In this document: positions 17,508-26,270 of the stretch, one piece after another | How positions within the stretch are numbered: position 1 is the first letter of the stretch | Layout: each line of letters begins with the position of its first letter | The notes under the pieces: generated by a model | The model's database searches: none | The model's input: only the letters and a program-made list of their open reading frames with translations | Told to the model about the DNA's origin: nothing | DNA from: VRUE01 sp963704515 | Lineage (GTDB): Bacteria; Actinomycetota; Thermoleophilia; Solirubrobacterales; 70-9 | DNA: 64,000 bases | Direction: 5' to 3' | Assembly (NCBI GenBank): GCA_963704515.1 | Contig: OY969913.1 | Coordinates: forward strand, 2,728,001 to 2,792,000 | Translations under genes and position numbers: made by a program

Positions 17508-17912
17508 CTATGCGGCGGGCTCGGAGCTGACCGAGCCCGCCGCACGACCCGCCACCTCGGCCGGGCGGCCGAGGCCGGCGCCGATCCCGAAGTGCTCGCC
17601 GATCGTCAGCTCGTGCTCACGCAGCAGCGGCTTGGCCGGGTCGACGACGGGAGCGCCGCGGATCGCGTCGCGCTCGTGGGCTATCCAGACGCGGCCGGCG
17701 CCGGCGGCGCAATCGCGCAACGGCACGGCGACGAGCGTGCCGCGCACCCGGCCCTGGCGGACGATCAGCCAGCTCGGTTCGCCGCTCTCGGCGTCGACGA
17801 AGAGGCCGTGCACCTGACCGACGGAGGCGCCGCCAAGCTCGTCGACCGGCCACCCGACCCAGCTCCTCACCTCGTCGAGGTCGGGGAGCGCCGCGGTCGG
17901 CGCGTCACTCAT
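17508..17912 (-). CDS. PRC-barrel domain protein
   Basis: 134-residue small soluble protein. Residues 10-75 (VRSWVGWPVDELGGASVGQV onward) fit a PRC-barrel, a beta-barrel found in ribosome maturation factor RimM, photosynthetic reaction centre H subunits and many stand-alone actinobacterial proteins. The family is structural and often adaptor-like, so no biochemical role is claimed. The ATG at 17912 overlaps the end of meaB by 8 nt on the same strand, which implies cotranscription with meaB. No membrane segment is present. Confidence 0.7.
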   Translation of the reverse strand: MSDAPTAALPDLDEVRSWVGWPVDELGGASVGQVHGLFVDAESGEPSWLIVRQGRVRGTLVAVPLRDCAAGAGRVWIAHERDAIRGAPVVDPAKPLLREHELTIGEHFGIGAGLGRPAEVAGRAAGSVSSEPAA

Positions 17913-18864
17913 CGGCTTGCCTCTCGAGCAACTCCGAGGCGGCGCTGGCGGGGTCGAGCTCGCGGCGCACCACCCGCTCGAGCAGCTCCGCGGTCTCCGG
18001 GTCGCTGGCCGCGGTCGCCTCCATCCGGCGCCGCATCCGAGAGGTCGCGATCCCCAACACCTCGTTGCGCAGGTTGCGCGCTCGCCGTTCCTCGAGCGTC
18101 CCGGCCACCTCGATGTGGGCGCGGTGCTCGGCGATCGCCTCGGCGAGCTCGGCGACGCCCTCGCCGCGGGCCGCCTCGGTGCGCAGGATCGGCACGTTCC
18201 AGCCCTCGGGATCGTGGGAAAGCGCCAGCACGCCACGCACCTCGCGCACCATCGTGTCGGTCATCGGGTGGTCGGCCTTGTTGACGACGATCACGTCGGG
18301 GATCTCCATCACGCCCGCCTTCAGCGCCTGGATCGAGTCGCCCGAGCCGGGCATCAGCGCCAGCACGATCGTGTCGGCGTGGTCGACGATGTCGATCTCG
18401 GCCTGACCGACGCCGACCGTCTCGATCAGCACGTCGTCCTTGCCGGCCGCGTCCATCGCCAGCGCCACCTGCAGGGCCGCCTCGGAAAGGCCGCCGAGGG
18501 CGCCGCGCGAGGCCATCGAGCGGATGAAGACGCCGGGGTCGAGGAAGTGGTCGGAGAGACGAATGCGGTCGCCGAGCAGGGCGCCCTGGGTGAAGGGGCT
18601 GGAGGGGTCGATCGAGAGGACGGCGACCTGGCGGTCGGCCTTGCGCAGCTCGGCGGTGAGCGCCCCGATCAGCGTGCTCTTGCCGACACCGGGCGGCCCT
18701 GTGAAACCGACGATCCGCGCCGCGCCGGTGCGCGGGTAGACCTCGCGCACCAGCTCCCAGCCGGCCGGGTCATCGGACTCGATCAGGGTGATCGCCCGCG
18801 CCAGGGCGCGCTTCTCGCCGGCGACGAGACGCTCGGCGAGGGAGGCTGTTCGGGCGTCAGGCAC
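17905..18864 (-). CDS. meaB: MeaB/ArgK-type G3E GTPase (methylmalonyl-CoA mutase chaperone)
   Basis: 319-residue P-loop GTPase that loads and protects the adenosylcobalamin cofactor of methylmalonyl-CoA mutase. The P-loop is GPPGVGKS (56-63), SIDPSSPFTQGALLGDRIR is the characteristic switch segment, and NKAD gives guanine specificity. Length and order match MeaB. No mutase gene lies in this window, so its partner must be elsewhere or the target may be another B12-dependent acyl-CoA mutase. It overlaps the PRC-barrel gene at its 3' end and is divergent from the acetyltransferase gene. Confidence 0.9.
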   Translation of the reverse strand: MPDARTASLAERLVAGEKRALARAITLIESDDPAGWELVREVYPRTGAARIVGFTGPPGVGKSTLIGALTAELRKADRQVAVLSIDPSSPFTQGALLGDRIRLSDHFLDPGVFIRSMASRGALGGLSEAALQVALAMDAAGKDDVLIETVGVGQAEIDIVDHADTIVLALMPGSGDSIQALKAGVMEIPDVIVVNKADHPMTDTMVREVRGVLALSHDPEGWNVPILRTEAARGEGVAELAEAIAEHRAHIEVAGTLEERRARNLRNEVLGIATSRMRRRMEATAASDPETAELLERVVRRELDPASAASELLERQADE

Positions 18865-18893
18865 GGGTGCGCCAGTCTAGAGTCCCGGCCGCC

Positions 18894-19565
18894 GTGAATC
18901 GCCTATTCCGCTTCCTCGCCCGCAACCGGATGCTGAACCTGAGATACGGGCGCCTGCTCTGGCGCTACCTCTGGCGCCGCGCCTTCACCGCCGCCGGGCG
19001 GCGCTGGCGCACCGACGGACTGGTCTTCTTCGGCCGCGGGCTCGAACTCGAGGTCTCGCCACGCGGGCGGATCGAGTTCGGCCGCTTCGTCTGGATCGGA
19101 GACGGGACCAAGCTCCGCTGCCACGAGGGCCGGATCGAGATCGGGCAGAAGACGGTGATCGGCCAGGAATGCACGGTCTCCGCCTACCAGCGGGTGCGGA
19201 TCGGTGAGCAGTGCGTGATCGCCGACCGCTCGATGTTCATCGACTTCGACCACGGCGTGGTGGAGGTCGAGCGGCCGATCCGCCAGCAGGGCATCTACAA
19301 GCGCGACGTGGTCGTCGGCTCCAACGTCTGGATTGGCTACGGCGCCTGCATCCTGCGCGGGGTCAGAGTTGGCGACAACTCGATCGTCGGCACCAACTCG
19401 GTGGTGACCAAGGACGTGCCCGCCAACGCCGTGGTCGCCGGCATCCCTGCCCGCGTGATCCGCATGCGCGATGCGCCCGAGCGGCTGCGCTGGCCCGATC
19501 CGGTCGAGCCCGACCCACACGCCCACACAACGCTGACGCCCCCGGCGGGCGAGCCCACCGGCTGA
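18894..19565 (+). CDS. Hexapeptide-repeat acyltransferase
   Basis: About 223 residues with a left-handed parallel beta-helix. Repeats such as IEIGQKTVIGQECTVSA and VVVGSNVWIGYGACILRGV run from residue 60 to 180, ending in the VPANAVVAGIPARVI motif common to sugar and antibiotic O-acetyltransferases (NodL/WcaF/VatD relatives). An Arg-rich N-terminus precedes the helix. The GTG at 18894 was preferred to an upstream GTG at 18867 because NRLFRFLARNR is a typical N-terminus. Acceptor is unknown; a surface or capsular sugar is a reasonable guess. Confidence 0.8.
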   Translation: MNRLFRFLARNRMLNLRYGRLLWRYLWRRAFTAAGRRWRTDGLVFFGRGLELEVSPRGRIEFGRFVWIGDGTKLRCHEGRIEIGQKTVIGQECTVSAYQRVRIGEQCVIADRSMFIDFDHGVVEVERPIRQQGIYKRDVVVGSNVWIGYGACILRGVRVGDNSIVGTNSVVTKDVPANAVVAGIPARVIRMRDAPERLRWPDPVEPDPHAHTTLTPPAGEPTG

Positions 19566-19584
19566 GGCGGGCGCAGGCGGGGCG

Positions 19585-19983
19585 CTAGCCGAGCGTCTCT
19601 GGCAGGGTGCGGAGGCCGAGCTCACGAGCGGCACGGTGGAGACGGAGGTCCCAGGTGGCGAAGACCGGTTCCTCGTCGAGGGACAATGCCGCGGCAAGGT
19701 GCAAGGCGTCGAGCGTACGCAGTCCCATCGACAGCGCTACGTCCCCGGCTCGCTCGACGAGTCCCTGCGTGACCTCGACGACCTCGAACAAGTCCCACTC
19801 GCACTCCATCCTCTTCAGCTCGTCCGCCTCGCCCGCGAGCGCCACGGCTTTCCACGTCTCGGTGTAGCCAAATCGGCACATCACCCATTCCGCATCGGGC
19901 CTCATGACGTCGAGCACCGCGTCGGTCCCGTCCTCGTCGACGTAGCGCTTGACGAGCGCACTGGCGTCCAGGTAGACGATCAA
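19585..19983 (-). CDS. VapC-type PIN-domain toxin
   Basis: 132-residue PIN-domain ribonuclease. The acidic residues are in order: YLDASALVKRY, FGYTETWKA, RTLDALHLAAAL and FATWDLRLHRAA. This is a canonical VapC layout at normal length. The gene starts with TTG overlapping the antitoxin TGA (TTGA), so translation is coupled. It is the second module of this kind in the window and uses a different antitoxin family from the one at 12925. Confidence 0.88.
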   Translation of the reverse strand: MIVYLDASALVKRYVDEDGTDAVLDVMRPDAEWVMCRFGYTETWKAVALAGEADELKRMECEWDLFEVVEVTQGLVERAGDVALSMGLRTLDALHLAAALSLDEEPVFATWDLRLHRAARELGLRTLPETLG

Positions 19984-20258
19984 CGCTCTTCTTCGCGTTC
20001 GGCGAGGATGATCGCTGAAGCCGAGTGCCCGGTACTCCGCGGTCGTGGCGGCGGGGTCAGTGGCTTCGGACGGGATGCCGGCGTCACCTTGCCTTCGGCG
20101 ATCAGCTTCTTCATCGCCTCGCTGCGCTCCGGTATCGGTGGGACGAGTTCGGCGATGGGCTGGCCATCCTCGACCACCTTCACCCGCTCGCCGGCCTCGA
20201 CCTCGCGAAGCACGCTGCTCAGCTGCGCCGCCAATTCCCGAACCTCGATCTCTCGCAC
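19980..20258 (-). CDS. Phd/YefM-type antitoxin
   Basis: 92-residue antitoxin of the Phd/YefM fold. The N-terminal half (MREIEVRELAAQLSSVLREV to GQPIAELVPP) is the usual dimerisation and DNA-binding domain; the C-terminal half is Pro/Arg-rich and expected to fold on the toxin. It precedes and overlaps the VapC gene by 4 nt. Phd-family antitoxins repress their own promoter, which should lie in the 145-nt gap shared with the divergent XRE gene. That gap contains a small CCAC-N8-GTGG palindrome near 20350-20365. Confidence 0.85.
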   Translation of the reverse strand: MREIEVRELAAQLSSVLREVEAGERVKVVEDGQPIAELVPPIPERSEAMKKLIAEGKVTPASRPKPLTPPPRPRSTGHSASAIILAEREEER

Positions 20259-20403
20259 ATTTCCATGGTAGGGGCGGGCCGTTGCTCAAATCCGACCTGC
20301 AACGACCTTACCAGAGTCGAGAGGTTTTGTCTGTCACCTGATAGATTGCCACACTCAATCGTGGCGCGGGCGTTTCTACTGTGGCGGTGCTTCCGCGCTG
20401 GCG

Positions 20404-20721
20404 ATGTGGACTATGTACTCGCCAGCAAGAACAATGCCGCTCGTGGACATCGCTGCCCTCTTCGGGGAAAACCTCGCTCGCTGCCGCAGGCGGGCGGATA
20501 TGTCGCAGGAGGAGCTGGGCGTCCGCGCCTCCCTGCATCGCACCGAGATCAGCCAGTTGGAGCGCGGGCTGCGCGTGGCGCGGATCGACACTCTGGTCAA
20601 GCTCGCCGGTGCCCTCGGCATCTCGCCGAGCGAGTTGATCGAGGGAATCGACTGGAGCCCCGGCAGCACCACGGCCGGGCAGTTCAAGCCCGCGCCGCGG
20701 ACCCAGGCGGATCTGAACTGA
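20404..20721 (+). CDS. XRE-family helix-turn-helix regulator
   Basis: Up to 105 residues with a single XRE/Cro HTH domain: FGENLARCRRRADMSQEELG, SLHRTEISQLERG and IDTLVKLAGALGISPSELIEG. The region after the HTH is short and has no ligand domain. Two ATG starts are possible, 20404 and 20434; the second gives a compact 95-residue protein beginning MPLVDIAALF and is equally likely. It is divergent from the Phd/VapC module and convergent with the glycosyltransferase gene, which ends 1 nt after its stop. It may act on the adjacent toxin-antitoxin promoter. Confidence 0.85.
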   Translation: MWTMYSPARTMPLVDIAALFGENLARCRRRADMSQEELGVRASLHRTEISQLERGLRVARIDTLVKLAGALGISPSELIEGIDWSPGSTTAGQFKPAPRTQADLN

Positions 20722-20722
20722 C

Positions 20723-21916
20723 TCAGGCCGCGCTAGTCTCGCCGACGAGCCCGGCGTAGACGGCGGCCGTCTGCTCGGCGACGTCGCCCCAGTCGAAGCG
20801 GCGCAGGTGCTCGTAGGCTTCGGCGACAAGGCTGCGGCCGAGCTCGTCGTCCGAGAGAACGCGGATCGCGACCTCGGCCAGCGCTTCGGGATCGTGGGCG
20901 CGGAAGCGCAGGCCCGCCTCCTCGTGGGGGACGACCTCGCGCAGGCCGCCGGTGTCGGCGACGATGCAGGGACAGCCGGAGGCCATCGCCTCAAGCGCGA
21001 CCAGACCGAACGGCTCGTAGATCGAGGGAACCACGGTGAGGTCGGCGATCCGGTAGAGCGAGTGCAGGACGTCGTCGCCGATCCAACCGAGGAAGGTGCC
21101 GTGCTCCATCAGCCCCAGCTCCTCGGCCTGCTTGTGCAGCTCGGCCTCGTGGGTGCCCGAGCCGGCGATCAGGAAGCGGGTGCCGGGCACCTCGCGGATC
21201 AATCGCGGCATCGCCTCCAACGCCAGCTGGAAGCCCTTCTCATAGACCAGCCGGCCAATCAACACGACCAGCTTCTCCCGCGGCGCGGCGAACTCGGCGC
21301 GTAGCCGGGTCAACTCGGCCGGGTCCTGCGGCTGCAGGTCGTCGGGGTCGATCCCGTTGGGGATCACCGAGACCCGCCCCTCGTCGACGCCGAAGATGTC
21401 GGCGATCTGCTCGCGCATGTAGTGCGAGCAGGCGATCACCCGGTCGGAGCGGTTGGTGATCCAACGCTCCACCCCGTGGATGTAGGTTTGCGGGTGCTTG
21501 TCGACCCAACCCTGGTGGCGACCGTGCTCGGTGGCGTGGATCGTCGTCACCAACGGCGCGTCGAAGCGTTTGGCGAGGTGGTCGCAGGCGTTGGCGACGA
21601 GCCAGTCGTGACCGTGCACCAGGTCGAAGCTGTAGCGGTCGCCGAGCTCGACGCCGGCGGCGAGCATGTCGGAGTTCATCCGCTCGACCCAGGCGACGAA
21701 CTCGCCCAGATCCGTGGGCCGCTTCGGCTCGCGGATGCGGTGGATGATGACGCCGCCCCGGCGCTCCTCGGCCGGCGACTCCTCGCCCCCGCGGGTCAGG
21801 ACGTGAACTTCCACCCCACGCTCGACCAGCGCCTCGGAGAGCTTGCGCACGTGCCGGGCAAGGCCTCCCTCGATCAGCGGCGGGTACTCCCAGGAGAGGA
21901 TCAGAACGCGGGTCAC
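20723..21916 (-). CDS. GT4-family alpha-glucosyltransferase (Rv3032-like)
   Basis: 397-residue GT-B glycosyltransferase. The N-terminal domain begins VLILSWEYPPLIEGGLARHV, the donor domain has VLIGRLVYEKGF, and SIYEPFGLVALEAM is the E(x7)E motif of retaining GT4 enzymes. Glycogen-synthase-like enzymes of this type elongate alpha-1,4-glucans. Its GTG start overlaps the GH57 stop by 4 nt (GTGA) and a methyltransferase lies upstream, the same order as Rv3030-Rv3031-Rv3032 in Mycobacterium tuberculosis, where Rv3032 elongates methylglucose lipopolysaccharide and glycogen. Function here is inferred from family and order. Confidence 0.82.
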   Translation of the reverse strand: MTRVLILSWEYPPLIEGGLARHVRKLSEALVERGVEVHVLTRGGEESPAEERRGGVIIHRIREPKRPTDLGEFVAWVERMNSDMLAAGVELGDRYSFDLVHGHDWLVANACDHLAKRFDAPLVTTIHATEHGRHQGWVDKHPQTYIHGVERWITNRSDRVIACSHYMREQIADIFGVDEGRVSVIPNGIDPDDLQPQDPAELTRLRAEFAAPREKLVVLIGRLVYEKGFQLALEAMPRLIREVPGTRFLIAGSGTHEAELHKQAEELGLMEHGTFLGWIGDDVLHSLYRIADLTVVPSIYEPFGLVALEAMASGCPCIVADTGGLREVVPHEEAGLRFRAHDPEALAEVAIRVLSDDELGRSLVAEAYEHLRRFDWGDVAEQTAAVYAGLVGETSAA

Positions 21917-23397
21917 GGCTGCAACAGCGGCGAAAGGCTCAGATCGGGGGCTAGTGCGCGCATGCGCGGATCGGCGATGGCCGGGGAGTCTATGGCCTCC
22001 AGCGCCTCCTGGGAATGGGCGGTCGCGCGCTGGTACCCGTAGTCGCCGGCCTGACCGCGTTTGTCGATGAAGGCCCAGTCGCTCGACTGGACCGCGAGCA
22101 GCTCGCGCGCGGCGCGGCGGGCGGCGTCGCCGCGCAGGCCGCCGCCGAGGGCGCGCAGCAGGCGCAGCTCGAGGCGGCGGGCCGCCCAGGTGAGGTCGGC
22201 GACGGACGGCGAGTCCCAGGTGCTCAGGTCCTTTCCCTCGCCCCAGGTGGAGGCATGGAGCGGTCGATCGACCGGCTCGTGCTCGGCGAGCGCCTCGGGG
22301 ACGGTCAGCATGCGGACGCCGGCGTCCGGGGCGCCGGCGATCGCCTCGCGGAGCCAGACCACTCCCTCCGACCACCAGTGGCCGAGCAGCTCGGTGTCGA
22401 TCGCGAAAACGAGCAGGCCGCGCCTCCCGTGCGCCTCGCGATACTCGCGCAGGCGAGTCGCGGCCGCTGTGAGGAACTCGCCGGCCTGGCGCCGTGCCAC
22501 GACTTCCGCCGCGGCCGGGTCGTAGCCACCGCCACCGACCTTCCAGATCCGCACGCCGCGCAGCGACTCGCCGGCGAACTGGGCGTGGGCGGGGTCGGAG
22601 GGGTAGCCGTCGAGCGACCAGAGCCAGGCGATCGCCTCCCAGTCGATCGGCAGCGCCACCGGCCCCGCCTCGGTCGCCACCGGCGCCAGCGCCTGCAGGG
22701 GATCCTCGTGGGCGCTCTGGTCGACGCAGAACCAGCGCGCGCCGTGCTCGGCCAGTCGCCACTCGAGGCCTGGCGCGTAGGCGCACTCGGGCAGCCAGAG
22801 GCCTCCGTCCCAGCCAAAGCGCCGGCGGTGCGAGCGGATGCCGGCATCGAGCTGCAGGCCCACGCCCTCGCGGGTCGCCAGCAGCGGCAGCACGGCGTGG
22901 GTGGCCGCCGAGGCCGCCAGCGCGATGCGGCCCTCCTCCGCGGCGGCCTGAAAGGCGCGCAGCGGGCTGCCGCCGTGGCCCTCGAGCAACTCGAGGGCAT
23001 GCCGGTAGCGCGCCTCCTCGGCGACGCAGGCGTCCCGGCACTCGGGGTCGACCTCGTCGCGGTCCACCGCCGCGGCCTCGATCCGCCAATCGACGAGGAA
23101 GCGGCGCAGCCGCTCCTGAACGCCCCGGTCCTCGAGTTGGTCGGCGAGGACCGGCGTCACCGTCATCGTCAGGCGGTCGGCAACCTCCAGCACCGGCAGG
23201 TAGGAGCGGATCGCCGCGTCGAACAGCCACTCCTCGCCGAACGGGTAGGTGCCGAAGCCCTCCACGTAGGGCATGTGGCTGTGCAGGACGATCGCCAGAT
23301 CGCCGGATGTCTGTCGGCCGGCGGGTCCTGTCACGGATTTGGCTCCACCACCCGCTGCGGGGGCGGCTGTCGCCGCCTCCTCGGGGTGGTCCCCCAA
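21913..23397 (-). CDS. GH57-family 1,4-alpha-glucan branching enzyme
   Basis: About 494 residues. GH57 motifs are present: HSHMPY (39-44), the nucleophile E204 in GLWLPECAYAPG and the acid/base D334 in FAIDTELLGHWW, followed by the helical C-terminal domain of branching enzymes. It would introduce alpha-1,6 branches in the glucan made by the overlapping GT4 gene. The TTG at 23397 is the longest start; a GTG at 23334 with GGTGGAG upstream gives 473 residues and may be the true one. It sits between the methyltransferase and glycosyltransferase genes as in the Rv3030-Rv3032 locus. Confidence 0.85.
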   Translation of the reverse strand: MGDHPEEAATAAPAAGGGAKSVTGPAGRQTSGDLAIVLHSHMPYVEGFGTYPFGEEWLFDAAIRSYLPVLEVADRLTMTVTPVLADQLEDRGVQERLRRFLVDWRIEAAAVDRDEVDPECRDACVAEEARYRHALELLEGHGGSPLRAFQAAAEEGRIALAASAATHAVLPLLATREGVGLQLDAGIRSHRRRFGWDGGLWLPECAYAPGLEWRLAEHGARWFCVDQSAHEDPLQALAPVATEAGPVALPIDWEAIAWLWSLDGYPSDPAHAQFAGESLRGVRIWKVGGGGYDPAAAEVVARRQAGEFLTAAATRLREYREAHGRRGLLVFAIDTELLGHWWSEGVVWLREAIAGAPDAGVRMLTVPEALAEHEPVDRPLHASTWGEGKDLSTWDSPSVADLTWAARRLELRLLRALGGGLRGDAARRAARELLAVQSSDWAFIDKRGQAGDYGYQRATAHSQEALEAIDSPAIADPRMRALAPDLSLSPLLQP

Positions 23398-23431
23398 ATC
23401 CGCGCCACCCCCCGGCAGTCGCGCCTGTCGT

Positions 23432-24196
23432 TCACGCCTGGCACACGGCCACGAAGTCCAGAGCCGCGTCGAGGTTTCCGGTTGTCGTGAGCTTGAAGTC
23501 TGAGCTCGAGATCACTGGGGTGAACCAGTCGTAGAAGGGCTTTGTCAAGCGGAGCGCCTCGTGCACGCGGTCCCATCCCAGCCCGATCGCGATCTCGTGC
23601 GCGCGGAGCTTCCGAGCGTGAAACAGACCTGCGAGCTCCACTCGTGAAAAATGCGCCTCGCAGAGGGCGCGGAACTCCTCGGCGCGGTACTCGTGCACGT
23701 GCCAGGGGTTGTCGGACTTCTCCGCCCCGGGCGGGGCCAGGGTGAGCAGGTTCGGGGTCGAGACGTAGGCGACGCCGCCCGGTGCCAGCATCGACCTGAA
23801 GTGCTCGAGGATCGCGCCGGGCTCCTGAACGTGCTCGATCGTCTGCAGGAAGACGACCGCGTCGCAGGGCTCCCCGAAGCTCTCGACCAGGTCGCGCTCG
23901 AAGCGCAGGTTGGGGCGCACGTAGCGCAGGCGGGCGTGCTCGTGGGCCTCGGGGTTGGCGTCGACGCCGACGACGCTCGCGGCGCTTCCCGCGAGCGCGT
24001 CCGAGCCGTAGCCCTCGCCGCAGGCCATGTCGACGACCCGCTTGCCCCCGACCCGCGCCGCGATCCACTCGTAGACGACCAGGTGGCGCCGGTACCAGTA
24101 GTTCTCCTCCGGAACGTCGGGCAGCGTCCGCTCGCCGGTCAGCGGCAGCGGCGGCACCCCGGCCGGCTGATCCTGCTGTACGTATTCGCGCGTCAA
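23432..24196 (-). CDS. Class I SAM-dependent methyltransferase (glucan locus)
   Basis: 254-residue Rossmann-fold methyltransferase. Motif I is VVDMACGEGYGSDAL, followed by VVGVDANPEAHEHAR and DAVVFLQTIEHVQEPGAIL. It has an N-terminal segment ending LPLTGERTLPDVPEENYWYRR. It is the first gene of the methyltransferase/GH57/GT4 set; the mycobacterial equivalent (Rv3030) lies in the same place upstream of the glucan genes and has been linked to methylated polysaccharide. Sugar O-methylation is therefore a reasonable inference but unproven. The frame starts with TTG. It is divergent from a second methyltransferase. Confidence 0.75.
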   Translation of the reverse strand: MTREYVQQDQPAGVPPLPLTGERTLPDVPEENYWYRRHLVVYEWIAARVGGKRVVDMACGEGYGSDALAGSAASVVGVDANPEAHEHARLRYVRPNLRFERDLVESFGEPCDAVVFLQTIEHVQEPGAILEHFRSMLAPGGVAYVSTPNLLTLAPPGAEKSDNPWHVHEYRAEEFRALCEAHFSRVELAGLFHARKLRAHEIAIGLGWDRVHEALRLTKPFYDWFTPVISSSDFKLTTTGNLDAALDFVAVCQA

Positions 24197-24225
24197 GACT
24201 CCGGGACCGTATTGTTCCCGGGCCG

Positions 24226-25140
24226 ATGCCCGCCTCCCCGACCGCGACGCCGGAGCACATCAAGGACGTCAACACCCGCTACCACGACGCGGCGGCGCAC
24301 GAATACGACGCCAAGTGGGGGATCGACTTCGGCCAGCTCGGACAGGACCAGGTGCGCCAGAAGCTCGAGAAGGCGCTCGGCGGCGAAGGCGAGCGCTTCG
24401 GCGACGCGCTGGAGATCGGCTCCGGCACCGGGTACTTCTCGCTCAACCTGATGCAGCAGGGGACGATCGAGCGGCTGACCGCGACCGACATCTCGCCGGG
24501 CATGCTCAGCCAGCTCGCTGAAACCGCCGAGGCGCTTGGGCTCGAGGTGAAGACGGTGCGCACCGAGGCCGAGGTGCTGCCCTTTCCGACGGAGAGCTTT
24601 GACCTCGTCTTCGGCCACGCCGTCCTGCATCACATCCCCGACCTGGATGCCGCCTTCTCGGAGTTCCGGCGCGTGCTGCGCCCCGGCGGCGCGATCGTCT
24701 TCGCCGGCGAGCCGTCGCGCTACGGCGACCGGCTGGCGGCCCTGCCCAAGCGGGCCGGGGTGCTCGCCGCGCCGCTCTGGCGCCGCGCCATTCGCGCCCA
24801 GCCGCGCGCCGTGGCCGAGGCCGAGCTCTCGGAGGGCCACGGCCTCGAGGGCGAGGTCGACGTGCACGCCTTCGCCCCCGCCGACCTGCGAGGCCTGCTG
24901 CGCGAGGCCGGCTTCGAGGAGCGCCGCGTCGGCGGCGAGGAGCTGCTCGCCAACGCCTGGGGCTGGGGCCTGCGCACGGTCGAGTCCAGCGCCGAGCCCG
25001 AATCGATCTCCTGGGCCTGGCGCCGCTTCGCCTTCAACAGCTACATCGCCCTGCAGAAGGTCGACACCGGCCTGCTCGAGCCCCACCTCCCGGCCGAGCT
25101 CTTCTACAACCTGCTCGTCTCCGCCCGCAAGCCGGCCTAG
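24226..25140 (+). CDS. Class I SAM-dependent methyltransferase
   Basis: 304-residue methyltransferase of the UbiE/Methyltransf_11 type. The SAM-binding motif is ALEIGSGTGYFSLNL (about 62-76), with LTATDISPGMLSQLAE and the post-I segment FDLVFGHAVLHHIPD. The C-terminal third (about 190-304) is a helical cap with Trp-rich WGWGLRTVESS, of unknown role. The start has no strong ribosome-binding site. The gene is divergent from the glucan-locus methyltransferase and could share regulation with it. Its TAG stop shares the palindrome CTAG with the stop of the convergent cyclase gene. Confidence 0.8.
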   Translation: MPASPTATPEHIKDVNTRYHDAAAHEYDAKWGIDFGQLGQDQVRQKLEKALGGEGERFGDALEIGSGTGYFSLNLMQQGTIERLTATDISPGMLSQLAETAEALGLEVKTVRTEAEVLPFPTESFDLVFGHAVLHHIPDLDAAFSEFRRVLRPGGAIVFAGEPSRYGDRLAALPKRAGVLAAPLWRRAIRAQPRAVAEAELSEGHGLEGEVDVHAFAPADLRGLLREAGFEERRVGGEELLANAWGWGLRTVESSAEPESISWAWRRFAFNSYIALQKVDTGLLEPHLPAELFYNLLVSARKPA

Positions 25141-26252
25141 TCGCCCGGCTCGCCGCGGCGAACGCGGTAGAGCCTGACGCGGGTGTCGAATCCCTTGAGG
25201 CGGCGCTCGCCGGCGAAGGAATACTCGAAGGCGTCGGGCGCGGCGCGGCGCGCATCCCGGTCGGCGAGCACGCTGCCCGGTTTGGCGATCGCCGTGATCC
25301 GGCTCGCCAAGTTGACCGGGCGGCCGTAGTAGTCGCCGGTCTGGGTCACCGCGTAGCCCCGCGCGATCCCGGCCCGGAGCTGCGGGAAATCCTCCCCGGC
25401 CTCTTCGGAGGCCTCGACCAGACGCAGCGCGGCGTCGGTCAGCGCCTCGGCCTCGGTGGAGACGAGCATCGCCGCGTCGCCGATCGTCTTCACCAGCCGC
25501 ACCGGGTGCTCGGCGACCTCGCTGGCCAGCTCCTCCAGCCGGCCGGCGACCAGGCCCAGCTCTTCGGGCGCGATCTCCTCGCCCAGCTTGGTGAAGCCGA
25601 CCAGATCGGCGAAGCAAACCGAGACCTCGGTCGTCGCCCCCATCTCGCCGGAGGCGAGGTCGGCGGCGCCGATCACGTCGCGCCGCACCTGCTCGAGCAG
25701 GTGCGCGCGGGTCGCGTAGAGCAGGATCGGCTCGAAGACCGGCAGCATGTGCTCGGCGGCGGCGGCGAAGCGCAGGGCGAGGTCGCGTTCGGTGTCGCCC
25801 GGCTGCATCAGCGTGCGGCGGATCAGCTCGCGATTGGCGTCGGCGATCCGCGCCGTGGCCAGGCCGATCGTCCGCGCCACCTGGAGGATGCCGTCCTCGG
25901 GCAGACCCGCGTCGACGAAGGCCTTGACCCGCTTCGCCGCCTCCAGGTCGGCCTGGTTAAGGGCGCGCTCGCCCTCCTCGGGATAGGGCAGGCCGAGCGC
26001 CGCGTTGGCGCGCTGCAGCAGCTCGAGGTCGGCCCCGGAGTGCTCCGCGACCTCCTCCCGCGTATACCGCTCCCCGTCCCCAGCCAGCCCTCTCTCCACC
26101 GGCAGCAGCGTCAGCCGCCCAACCGCCACAGCCTCCCGCAGCTCCTCCAGCGGCACCCCTTCTCCGGCAAGCTGCTCCAGCAACCCCAGCCGATCCGCCC
26201 GCGCCTCGCCCTCCAGCCCGTCAAGCAGCCCCTCCGCCTCAAAGTCGATCAT
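25137..26252 (-). CDS. Class III adenylate cyclase with N-terminal regulatory domain (Rv2212-like)
   Basis: 371-residue soluble cyclase. Residues 1-190 are helical and resemble the adenylate-cyclase regulatory domain found in mycobacterial Rv2212. The catalytic domain has metal-binding Asp in VCFADLVGFTKLGE and VKTIGDAAMLVS, and the transition-state Asn/Arg in YYGRPVNLASRIT. No transmembrane segment is present, so it is probably cytosolic and active as a homodimer. cAMP is the expected product; the purine-selecting Lys appears as the K of VKTIGD. The gene is followed by the convergent methyltransferase and preceded by a palindromic element. Confidence 0.85.
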   Translation of the reverse strand: MIDFEAEGLLDGLEGEARADRLGLLEQLAGEGVPLEELREAVAVGRLTLLPVERGLAGDGERYTREEVAEHSGADLELLQRANAALGLPYPEEGERALNQADLEAAKRVKAFVDAGLPEDGILQVARTIGLATARIADANRELIRRTLMQPGDTERDLALRFAAAAEHMLPVFEPILLYATRAHLLEQVRRDVIGAADLASGEMGATTEVSVCFADLVGFTKLGEEIAPEELGLVAGRLEELASEVAEHPVRLVKTIGDAAMLVSTEAEALTDAALRLVEASEEAGEDFPQLRAGIARGYAVTQTGDYYGRPVNLASRITAIAKPGSVLADRDARRAAPDAFEYSFAGERRLKGFDTRVRLYRVRRGEPGD

Positions 26253-26270
26253 CGCCCCATTCTCCAGGCT

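Noticed and set aside
21917..23230. Long in-frame extension upstream of the GT4 gene suggesting a fused protein
   Set aside because: The 438 upstream codons are Arg/Pro-rich and lie in a second frame of the GH57 gene. The GT4 domain starts cleanly at the GTG overlapping the GH57 stop.
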